From the NCBI GenBank assembly GCA_038373885.1, contig JAWZYV010013019.1:682001-746000 (forward strand): 64,000 bases of DNA, in the 5' to 3' direction. Below the pieces are notes generated by a model. That model had not been told where the DNA came from, ran no database searches, and saw nothing but the letters and a program-made list of their open reading frames with translations. This stretch comes from Cheiracanthium punctorium (lineage: Eukaryota > Arthropoda > Arachnida > Araneae > Cheiracanthiidae). Made by a program: the position numbers and the translations under genes. This document shows, in pieces, positions 11,254 to 19,810 of this stretch (within the stretch, counting starts at the first letter, position 1; every line of letters starts with the position of its first letter).

Positions 11254-12774
11254 TCACATAATTACACATGTTTTGTCATCCTTGGAATTCGCAAAATCTG
11301 AAAACGGTTGAAAAAATGAATTAAATAGCTCATTTTGAAGGTACTTCATATAGTCTTCAATGAAAATGTTTGAAAAAAATTCTCCGTCATAATGACAAGT
11401 GCATTTTTTCTCGCATATCTCTCTTGCAATATACGGCATGTCAACCGTAAACCATGCTTTACTACTTATAAGACCCTCTCGCTCATCAATATGTGATCTA
11501 TTCGAACAGGCATGTATCCTTTGCGAAGAATGATCCTGAACCCGGCCTATGTTTTTAAAAATTTCCTGATGTACTATATCCATTAATTGTTGTTTCGCCT
11601 CATCATAATTACAATGGGGTTCACGGTTACATTTTTGCGGCTTTAATTTTAAAATTAAATGAGGCAGGGTCGTCGTATATAGCGTTTTTAAAATGCATTC
11701 CAATATTTCATTTCTCATTTCGCAAAGTTTTTTTACTTGATCATTTAAAAGTGTTAAGGAAATTGGATTTAACGTGAATGAATCTGCGGTTTTGTAAATT
11801 TGTTGTAAGATGCATTTTCCATCATCATTAAATACAGATAATTGATTATTACAAATAAAAGAGCTATTGCTATGACCTATATTAAAATCTAATAGTTTTA
11901 CAATAAATTCGATCCATGTGGAAGGGTTCATCACGACTCCCTGACCGGTTGGTATATAGTCTAATTGGACATTCTGAATAAATTGTCTAATATGGATCTT
12001 CAAATCAGTTCTTTCATCGTGAAGTGAAACGTAGATAAGTCTTTCCAAGTGCCATGTACTATTTACAGAAGCATATAAGCTATGGTAAAGATCGTCCGTC
12101 CAATTGTCCAACTTTGCCCTTTTCGGGGAAGGCTCATAAATGTACATTTTGGCAAATGTTAGGTTAATGTGCGGGTCTGTCACATAAGGTTCAGAAGGAA
12201 TACCATGCGTTAAAAGTTTGTTGGTTGGGGGATATATCTTACACATTGAGCCATGTTCTAATTTAATGGTAGCGGTTTCACAGTTCGCTGGTTTAAAATC
12301 CAAAGTTCGTTTAGATCCAAAACTTAGAATGCATACACCTGATGATAGGTCTAGATTAAAATCTTCGTAGTTGCCGTCTTCAATTTTAGGTTGTTCTTCA
12401 GAGCCAAAGTTCACTTGCACCATATTAAATTCATAATTTGTCACTTTCTGTAGATCTTCACGTATTTTTTGCAAAATGGGTATCCAAGAGTAAACAGAGA
12501 CTGTTGCTCCAGGTAAACTGTAATCGATTCCTTCATCAGCAAAAGTAATTACTTTACGGGTCGAGGAAATTTTCTTTTCACTACTTTGCAGGGGTAATTG
12601 AAACAATTCTTGCTGTAGCACGTCAACATCACTTTCAGTATAAAACTCGGGGGAAATTTTCTTTTCAATACTTTGCAGAGGCTTTACATCTAAAGGCAAT
12701 TGTATTATTTCTTGCAGCAACACATCAGCATCACTTTGAGTATAAAACTCGGGAGTGTATTCAAGCAAACACAT
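11254..12774 (-). CDS. AlkB-like fold protein with NLS and C-terminal CaaX box (506 aa)
   Basis: I use the ATG at 12774; the open frame extends eight codons further but only to a TTG. Residues 8-41 and 42-70 repeat a PEFYT(Q/E)SDxDVL element resembling the opening helix of AlkB enzymes. Residues about 42-210 follow the AlkB/ALKBH2 pattern: FADEGIDY (78-85), an FNMVQVNF strand (116-123), a CILSFGSKR strand (148-156), LEHGS (172-176), THGIP with the conserved His (190) and INLTF (203-207). The family's HxD iron-binding pair is absent (the region reads EDGNYED). The first 2OG-binding Arg before NLTF is His and the second is Ala, so classical dioxygenase activity is doubtful. PSPKRAKLD (215-223) is a Myc-like nuclear localisation motif. 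Residues 224-502 are unrecognised, with Cys/His clusters (CNREPHC, CEKKCTCH). The protein ends in CVIM, a farnesylation-type CaaX box. The fold assignment is from pattern recognition; the function is unknown. Confidence 0.75.
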   Translation of the reverse strand: MCLLEYTPEFYTQSDADVLLQEIIQLPLDVKPLQSIEKKISPEFYTESDVDVLQQELFQLPLQSSEKKISSTRKVITFADEGIDYSLPGATVSVYSWIPILQKIREDLQKVTNYEFNMVQVNFGSEEQPKIEDGNYEDFNLDLSSGVCILSFGSKRTLDFKPANCETATIKLEHGSMCKIYPPTNKLLTHGIPSEPYVTDPHINLTFAKMYIYEPSPKRAKLDNWTDDLYHSLYASVNSTWHLERLIYVSLHDERTDLKIHIRQFIQNVQLDYIPTGQGVVMNPSTWIEFIVKLLDFNIGHSNSSFICNNQLSVFNDDGKCILQQIYKTADSFTLNPISLTLLNDQVKKLCEMRNEILECILKTLYTTTLPHLILKLKPQKCNREPHCNYDEAKQQLMDIVHQEIFKNIGRVQDHSSQRIHACSNRSHIDEREGLISSKAWFTVDMPYIAREICEKKCTCHYDGEFFSNIFIEDYMKYLQNELFNSFFQPFSDFANSKDDKTCVIM

Positions 12775-13097
12775 TTTTGAAACTCGGCGAAAAATCAATT
12801 AAAACACACGTCTTAAGTATAGGCGCACACAGTGTAAAGGGAGTCTCGCAACACACACCTGACCACTTTATCTAACTAAAATGTCTCTATACGGATTCTT
12901 TAAAAAATCACGTGATTACCCAAGCGCCCTCTACCTTAAAACTTTCTCAACCCAGTAGATATTGCATCATCTAACTTGTCTTAGCCTGTTACAGAGAGTT
13001 GCCACTCAATGTACATCCTGCCAGAAACCTACCGGATATTCAATCAACACAGATTTGCACACGTCACTATCACGTGTCTTCTGCGCATGTCACTTCC

Positions 13098-13131
13098 TTA
13101 TCTCTTATCTGATCTGTGATACCTGATAAGA
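13098..13131. promoter_or_regulatory. GATA-motif cluster upstream of the intact AlkB-like gene
   Basis: CTTATCTCTTATCTGATC followed by CTGATAAGAG lies about 325 bp upstream of the ATG at 12774 and next to a CACGTG E-box. A strong 5' splice-like sequence (GGCGTAG|GTAAGT) follows at about 13176 on the plus strand. The region could be a divergent promoter for the gene and an outward transcript. This is inference from motifs only. Confidence 0.3.
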
Positions 13132-13334
13132 GAAAATCAGTTGCCGTTAAATTTGTAGAGTTTGTAGGTTGGGCGTAGGTAAGTTCTCCTGCAACGGATA
13201 CCTAAGAATTCTTTAGCCGAGCTGAGCGATGTTTTGTCCGCATGCAACAAGAGTGCTGTCCGGTATTTTTCAGGTATTATAATTGCTTATATTTTTTCTG
13301 ATATATGTTGTGATTAGCTATCTTTTAGAGTAAT

Positions 13335-13665
13335 CAGTTTAGTTTATTAACAGGTTTTCATTAATAATTTCAGTTTATGACTTTATTAAAAAAATTTTAG
13401 TTTATTATTGTAAAAATTGTTTTAGTTTATGAATTTATTAAATAAAAATTTTAGTTTATTATTGTAAAAATTGTTTTAAACAATTAGTTTATGCATTTAT
13501 TAAAAGGATGTCTATGTAAAATTTAAGTCTATAAAAAAAAATTTTTATATGTTTAATTTATTAACAAGTTTTAATTAATAATTTTAGTTTATGACTTTAT
13601 TAAATAAAAATTTTAGTTTATTATTCTAAAAATTGTTTTAAACAATAATTTTAATACCTATTTTA
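13335..13665. repeat. AT-rich tandem repeat, right arm
   Basis: Mirror of 5700-6035: imperfect units based on AAAAATTTTAGTTTATTATT and TTTTAGTTTATGACTTTATT. No coding potential. Confidence 0.6.
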
Positions 13666-14001
13666 TACGTGAATACTCATTCATCTGCAATGCCTATAAT
13701 TTATTACTGTTATTTATCAAAACTTAACAAAAATAATTTGCTTTAGTACAATGATCTTTGCTAATTGTTTCACAGAAATTAATTTAATGATTCATTAGTT
13801 TCCTAAACTACGTAAAATATATTAATCGTTGTAGCTTAACTTTGATATTTTAATTTAGGATATAATGCCCATGTTTACAAAAAGGATAGATTTTTATTGA
13901 AATGGCTTTAATCTAACATGATCTTAATCCATAAGTCCCCATTTTTGAACGCAGAATGAAACACGTGTCCCCAATTGCATACCCCTAGCACCCTCCCTGG
14001 T

Positions 14002-14090
14002 TTTATCTTATCGGCAAACTGGCCAACTCTTATTGTACCGGCTCTGTAGAGCCTCAAGGCACTCTCTTATCTCTAAATTTCTGTTATCAG
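14002..14090. promoter_or_regulatory. GATA-motif cluster, distal, right arm
   Basis: TTATCTTATCGG, CTCTTATCTC and GTTATCAG occur within about 90 bp, followed 95 bp later by TAGG|GTAAGT. This is a possible start region for an outward-directed transcript. It mirrors 5275-5363. Confidence 0.25.
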
Positions 14091-14400
14091 CAATATCACA
14101 GGCACGTGGATTTTACTTCAATCATTCTTTTGTGAATTATTATGTATTTTTATTATTTTCACCTCTCGCGTGTACAAGTATAGGGTAAGTGTAATATTTT
14201 CTATTATTTTAGTTACATATAAGTTGATACCGTAATTCTAATTGAAAATAATTATGTGGTTCTTATAGTTGCACTTTTGATGTGTTGTACTTTTAAGTGT
14301 GATTTTTTTGTTAATGTATGTTTTTCTGTATTTTGGTGTTTTGCGAAATTTTAAGTTGGTAATCCAGTGTAATTAATATTAATAGCATTATCGGTAGAAG

Positions 14401-15440
14401 TACTTTATGCAGTTTGTATACAAAAACTGGGGTTTGAGGGCTTTCTCCAAATAGAAAATAAGGCATGCATGGTATTTGTATTTCAGTAAATTCTAACTAA
14501 GATTAAATTTTCGCTTGCTAACTAATTTTATCCTACATAAAATAGCATTGTGAATCTGATAAATTGTTATAAGAAAAAAGTACTTTTAAAGCGTTTAATA
14601 TCTTCAAATGTGTTATTTTGTTTTTAGTGTCAAAATATTATTAATATTTTCAGCCAAGATTAAGAATTAATGAACATGTGCTAGTTGGACCGGGAATTAG
14701 GGATAATGTATTTTAAATCATTATTCGATTTTCCGGTCTTGCTAGCCGTATAGATGTTGGTACTTTGTCCAGAGACTCGAAGATGTCCCTTCACGTAAGT
14801 AAAAACCTTGTATTTTTTAGTTTAAGTAATGATTTGTGATTTAAACTATCTAAGTAGATGAAAGATATTTTATGTACATGCAGTATACTAAAACGGATCT
14901 TCAATTTTTATTTCCAATAGTTCAACTTTCTAACAATAGTACTATCTAGTCTAAAAGTTTATGCTCACCTTTCTATAAAATAGGTTAAGTGCATACCTCT
15001 AAAAATATTAATGCATGTATAAAATTATGCTTTCATAGTCAAACTGCAATGAGTGTTGCACATAAACAATCTAACTCGTATAGTATTGAAATTCTATAAA
15101 TCAAGTTACTCTACTTGTGATATACAGTAAGAATATTTTGTAGGATTACTAAAACTGTAATTTTTTCTCTAATTGATCTATAGAAAATATAAACTAGTAT
15201 AATCGCTGCCTAAGATTTATCAAAAATGTGTGGGTAAGAAAAAATGTTTAGATAAATACTTTGTTTGTTTGTGCTTTAAGGTAAACCTGCACGCGGGGGT
15301 ATCTGCTTAGGATGAGGGGTGCCTTGGTAGGAAGACTTTCTAAGGGGATCTAACGCGTATTCATGCATTTCGTATACAAAAACTTGAGTTTTGGGGGATA
15401 TATGGGTAAAGTGATTTTCTCGCAATAGAAAATAAGACTA
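14401..15440. repeat. Two copies of a 60-bp motif, right arm
   Basis: GTATACAAAAACT(G/T) plus a G-rich stretch and AATAGAAAATAAG occur at about 14401-14465 and 15363-15440. They mirror 3936-4960 of the left arm. Confidence 0.55.
14654..14794 (+). other. Candidate 141-nt exon of an outward transcript, right arm
   Basis: Preceded by a 3' splice-like ATATTTTCAG and followed by CAC|GTAAGT. All frames contain a stop; one reads 20 codons before TAA. It could pair with an upstream exon ending at 14184. Only splice consensus supports it, and the near-identity of the arms gives no independent conservation test. Confidence 0.22.
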
Positions 15441-16155
15441 TATCATTATTTGTAAAAATCTTTCTATGGTATAATTTTCTCACTTGCCTAACAGTAGATT
15501 AAATTTGTAGAAAATGTATGGGTATCCTAAATCCTACTTTAATGTTAAACGGCTACTTAACAAAAATACGGTATACAAAAAATTAAAACTCTTGATTAAA
15601 ATTTTTTTTCTTGATAAATTAAAAACACTTGATTAAATTTTTTTTTCTTGATAAATTAAAAACATTTGATTAAAAAAAATTTGTTGTAAAATTAATTATT
15701 TACTTAAAATTAAAACTTGGTAAAAAAAATAAATTTAGAAATGTATTTGTTGTAAAATTATTTAACTTAAAATTAAAACTTGGTTAAAAAATAAATTAAC
15801 TCTTGATTAAAAAAATATTTGTTGTAAAATTAATTAAAAAAAATTTGTTGTAAAATTATTTAACTTAAAATTAAAACTATTGGTTAAAAAAATATTTGTT
15901 GTAAAATTACTTATTTAACTTAAAATTAAAACTTGGGTAAAATACTTATTTAACTTAAAATTAAAACTTGGGTAAAAATCTCTTAAGAAAAAAAAAAATG
16001 TTTAGATAAAAAAGTTCATACACTATCTAAATCATTATTTGTAAAAACTATGGGTACTAAAATCGTTCTATGATATAATTTTCTCACTTCCCTAACAGTA
16101 GAAGAAATTTGTAGAAAATGTATGGGTATCCTAAACCCTACTTTAATATTCTAGT
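15440..16155. repeat. Duplicated block and AT-rich tandem array, right arm
   Basis: Mirror of 3221-3930. Two copies of the GATACCCATAC block flank an array of TTAACTTAAAATTAAAACTT and ATTTGTTGTAAAATTA units (about 15585-15990). Confidence 0.7.
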
Positions 16156-16548
16156 AAACTGTTACTTATTAAATATAGGCTATAATCTTAAACGGTATAC
16201 AAAAATTAGCTAAACATTAGAAGTATGTATTAAACAGCATTTATTCAATTTGCATTGGTTCTATTACTAAATGGTAAAGAAAACTAAATCCTTCTGGGGA
16301 TGTTGTTCATTTCTTTGCTCCACATAGTTAATTATTATTTAAAGAAACAAAAACAACAACGCATCCTCTGTGCTACGCCCTGTCTCCATTCATGCGAGGC
16401 TAGCGTGATGGGGAAAGGCACAGTAAGAATTTTTATTTGAAATGAGGCGGTAGACGAATTCTACCGGGCGGCTGGTGGGTCCTCATTTAATTACAATAAT
16501 ATTTTTTATTTCAGGTTTAATTCATATAGCTTATTTAAAATTATGTCA

Positions 16549-16703
16549 AAGTCCCTTATTTTCATGAGAGAATGCATCACAGTCTGAAAATTTTTTCCAA
16601 GTCCTCTTATTTGAAAAATATGTCACAATCTGAAAATTTTTCCAAGTACCCTTATTTCAAAAATATGTGAAAATCTGAAAAAAATTACAAGTCCCCTTAT
16701 TTG
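16549..16703. repeat. Subterminal 45-bp tandem repeat, right arm
   Basis: Mirror of 2667-2822; units contain CCAAGT(C/A)CNCTTATTT and CTGAAAATTTTT. It lies about 170 bp inside the right terminus. Confidence 0.7.
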
Positions 16704-16875
16704 AAAAAAGGAAAAAAATTCTTATCAACCCTTTGAACATCCGGTCTTAGCATCCGGTCCGACCACGCCCCCTCTCTCTCTCTCTCGACCCAGGGAACGC
16801 AGTTATACAGTTGCCCACGGCTGCCCACAATTAACATGGGCTGCCCCTGAGCAGAACTGTCATTTATCTACTACT

Positions 16876-16881
16876 GAGATT
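16876..16881. repeat. Right 6-bp target-site duplication GAGATT
   Basis: Direct copy of 2487-2492, immediately outside the CTACTACT end. Confidence 0.85.
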
Positions 16882-17433
16882 CAATCAAGAAATACATTCA
16901 TTATAAAATATTTTTCAATTTAGTTGCCTTCTGATTAGTGGTCCTTTTTTTTATAGCATTTTTAAAGTGGTACTTAAATTATAATCACCCCGTAAAAAGA
17001 AGCAGCTGACTAATAAGTCCTTATTATATAATGACTTTTTTTTCCCCTCCTTAAAAAATGACATTGTATTAAAAGTTCTTGTTGTTCTGTAAAGCCTGCA
17101 GGTGCTAAATGCAACACCTGCAGCAAAGCAAACTGTTATAACACTATTATCCTGCTAAATAGGATGCCATGAACGTTAATACATGAAGTTGCTTGCATTT
17201 TTTTATGTATAAATTCAAGCAAGCTGATTACCAAAGTTAATTTTCTACTAACTTTATACTACTTCTGCTGTGCTGTTACATTTCACTATATATTCATATT
17301 ATATAAAAATAAAACTATGCAGTTTTATAGAGAAACTATTTTGAAACATCTATGGATTGTGGGGGGATGTCTTTATATTAGCGAAATCTAATCGATTATG
17401 TAATCTATTCCTATTCTGTAATTTCTGTTCTTT
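16882..17433. other. Gene-free DNA beyond the palindrome
   Basis: AT-rich and no ORF. A small perfect hairpin (CTGCAGGTG / CACCTGCAG, 10-nt loop) lies at 17096-17123. I see nothing else. Confidence 0.45.
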
Positions 17434-17829
17434 TTAACCCTTTAACGCGCAGTGTTCCCGCTCTTGGAACACCAAACTCTGACGTTTTGACTGTTGCCAG
17501 TCACGAAGAACAGATTTGATTTCTCTAAAAATTGTTGCATGTGACATAGCTCCACGAGAATCCTTTACTTTTTAGCACGTCATTTCCCGTTAAAAAAAAA
17601 AATGTCACGATTATCTTTAACAGCAGTGACATTTTTTGAAATGTGGAAGAATGCGAGAACAGCTGGACAGATTGCCCAATGCTGAAAAAGGGGCCAAAAA
17701 AGGGTCTCTAGATCTGTGGCACGCGATGAACGTTTCGATCGTCCGCCATCTTGCTAGTAGTTAAGTCGAGCGATGGCATCGGCTGCCCTTTTTTCAGCAT
17801 TGCGAAAGGGTTGCGCCTCAAAAGGTTAA
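17434..17829 (+). mobile_element. piggyBac-type MITE, copy 1
   Basis: Bounded by TTAA at 17434-17437 and 17826-17829, with imperfect inverted ends CCCTTTAACGCGC and GCGCCTCAAAAGG. TTAA duplications with CCCTTT ends are the piggyBac signature. It shares long stretches with 23766-24269 and 38407-38935, but one of the two internal inverted arms seen in copy 3 is deleted, leaving only TCTCTAGATCTGTGGCACGC and its following part. No transposase. Confidence 0.8.
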
Positions 17830-18296
17830 CTAATTTCTGCTATCTATCATTCATATTGATAATACTATCGAACAAAGTTCTGGCTAGAATAGCCGACAAT
17901 CTGACCATTGTAGTAAGTATTTAGTTATTTACAAAAAGGATTTATTGGCTTTTGAAACAGGAACTGCGTGTTTGTTCTGGAGGTTTTACAGCAAGCACAA
18001 ATGTAGTTTGCTTTTTAAAAATATTTTTTACTGAATTCCAAGGCCGAAAATGTTTGTGTAAGCACAGATGATTTGTAGTTTTCTGTTTACAGTTTTGACT
18101 AACATAACTTCCTGTGTTTTTCATTTCTATGGAAATAATATGTTGTGTGGTTAAAGCCAGTTTTAAAACTGTTTAAGTAAAATTATGTTTTGGACAGAAC
18201 TTAAACATAGTAAAAGGAAAATAAAATTTAAAACCGGGAGAATAAATTTTAAAAGAAGGAAAAAATGGTATATTCAGAGTCACCCACATGCACGTA
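17830..18296. other. Gene-free AT-rich DNA
   Basis: A 60-codon minus-strand ORF has no motif or homologue I recognise. I see nothing else. Confidence 0.4.
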
Positions 18297-18771
18297 TACA
18301 GGTATATATCTAGCACGTATATATCTAAATTGTTTCAACAAAATATTATGGGAGGTAGGACACATAATAAGGAATCAGAATCAGTAGCAATGTGGGGTCA
18401 AAAACGTTGTCTTCCTGTAGCTGTTAATAATCACTTTGGAACGGGTGCTGAAGCAACAGTGAACTTTCCGACCATTGTTTGTCAAAAGCTAACGTATTTT
18501 TCTCAGAAAACATGTGAGTAAAATTCGTAGTTTATTAAATTCTACTTCATTTCTTAAATGGGATTTTTGGAGACAAGCCCATTGTATACGAAATTTGCTT
18601 AAGAAATTTGACAAACACTTCAACACTTTTCCTAAAGTGATTATTAGCGGCTACATGAAGACAACGTTTTTGACCCCCACATTGCTGTGTGATTCTCATT
18701 CCTTATTATGTGCTCTACCTCCCATAACATTTTGTTGAAACGATTTATCATACCCATGTATATACCCTGTA
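18297..18771. mobile_element. Fold-back MITE with TA ends
   Basis: Ends CAGGTATATAT and ATATACCCTG are flanked by TA (18297-18298, 18770-18771). Inside, inverted arms of about 110 bp at about 18331-18440 and 18630-18745 share GGGAGGTAG(A)GCACATAATA and GTCAAAAACGTTGTCTTC blocks. It is probably a mariner-type non-autonomous element. The two 74-77-codon ORFs here lie within the inverted arms and are not genes. Confidence 0.7.
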
Positions 18772-19670
18772 TATCATTTTTTTTCTCACTGCGCTGTAAC
18801 TATAAATTAACTCGTTTTTGCGAATTTCAAATGGTTTTCAATTAAAAATATGTATAGTAAGCTCTTTTACAATCCCAATTAACTTGAAGTATTTAAAAGT
18901 ATGTGTTTTGTGGGAGTAATAATCGGTTTTTAGTTAATCTGTTGTTAGGATTATGGCTAACATTATTCTTTTTAAGTGAAAGCTAATTACGAGATGTATG
19001 GTACAGAAGGATTAAACTGATTTCTATACAGTATTACTTTTTTTTTTAATGAAACCTGTTTAGAATTGCAATAACAACAACAAAAAAATTATAATAAATA
19101 AATAAATGCTAAACGTAAGATTAAAAAAAAAATGTTTTTCTTACATGTTATTACATGGCACGCAATAGAGGTTCACGGTACGATTAGTTTCAAGGAACTT
19201 TTGTCAGTACTTTGATTGAAAGTAAACTAGTTAAGGCTAGCGTGATTCAGTAGGGATTTTTTAAAACAACAATCATGATGCCACGTGCCCGCTGTTTATT
19301 TTGGGCCAAGATTCTAGATCAGTGTTTCTCTACCGCTGGTACGCGAGATTTTACTACCAGTCCATGTATATCAAATTTATTTAAAACTAGCTGCTTAGCC
19401 TGGCGTTGCCCTGGGGACATAAGGTACTAAGGTGTAACTTGCCGAAAAAGAATTGCTCACTTACGTTTGCTAATCTGGTCTCGTGACTTACTTTCACAAC
19501 CACTAATGCATCAAGTGAGTATGACTTTTAATATCACTCTTCACATGCGTGCAATTCTTGAAACACTGAATTTGACTCACCGAAAACTATATCTTTGATT
19601 AAAAAATAAAAAATCGCAGAGTCCCGTTATTTTAAAAATGAAATAATAATAATAATAAAAAAATCTTTAT
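18772..19670. other. Gene-free AT-rich DNA
   Basis: No ORF or repeat with clear ends. CAGTGTTTCTC near 19320 resembles a hAT terminus, but I cannot find its partner. Confidence 0.4.
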
Positions 19671-19800
19671 GGCCTAGTGAATAAAGCCTCTGACCATGGT
19701 AGATGGCTGAAAATTGAAGGTCACGGGTTCAGATCTATCGCACGGACATCGATTTAACGGTCTGGTGGTATTCCTCTTAATCGTGTACTTTTTTATGTAA
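19671..19800 (+). mobile_element. tRNA-derived SINE (fragment)
   Basis: An A-box-like TGGCCTAGTGA and a B-box-like CACGGGTTCAGATCT sit at tRNA-like spacing (about 45 bp), followed by a non-tRNA body. This is the polymerase III promoter layout of tRNA-derived SINEs. No tRNA cloverleaf can be completed, so it is not a functional tRNA gene. Confidence 0.65.
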
Positions 19801-19810
19801 AAATGCACAT

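Larger units (their letters stand above)
2493..16875. mobile_element. 14.4-kb palindromic transposon with an AlkB-like gene in each arm
   Basis: The whole segment is one inverted repeat, with left arm 2493-9653, spacer 9654-9719 and right arm 9720-16875. The arms match almost base for base. I noted roughly a dozen substitutions and short indels, for example near 2880, 4281, 4487, 6101, 6350, 6478, 6610 and 6720 of the left arm. Ends read AGTAGTAGATAAATGACAG and its complement, flanked by the 6-bp duplication GAGATT. Each arm contains, from outside inward: a 45-bp tandem array, duplicated blocks, an AT-rich tandem array, GATA-motif clusters, a gene pointing to the centre with a poly(A) signal, and about 1.5 kb of gene-free DNA. 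Polintons/Mavericks are known for 6-bp duplications, 5'-AG ends and long inverted repeats. Assignment to that group is inference, because no polymerase, integrase, ATPase or capsid gene is seen. Other integrase-type or fold-back elements remain possible. Confidence 0.85.
9720..16875 (-). repeat. Right arm of the palindrome (inverted repeat)
   Basis: Reverse complement of 2493-9653. It carries the intact gene copy and mirror copies of every block described for the left arm. It ends in CTACTACT directly before the GAGATT duplication. Confidence 0.9.

Noticed and set aside
12775..12798. Eight-codon N-terminal extension of the right gene
   Set aside because: It begins at TTG; the ATG at 12774 is the natural start and is mirrored in the left copy.
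2493..16875. Palindrome as an assembly or fold-back-read artefact
   Set aside because: The arms differ at several positions, a non-palindromic spacer is present, and a direct 6-bp duplication flanks both ends. A fold-back artefact would not create that duplication. Raw-read confirmation is still desirable.
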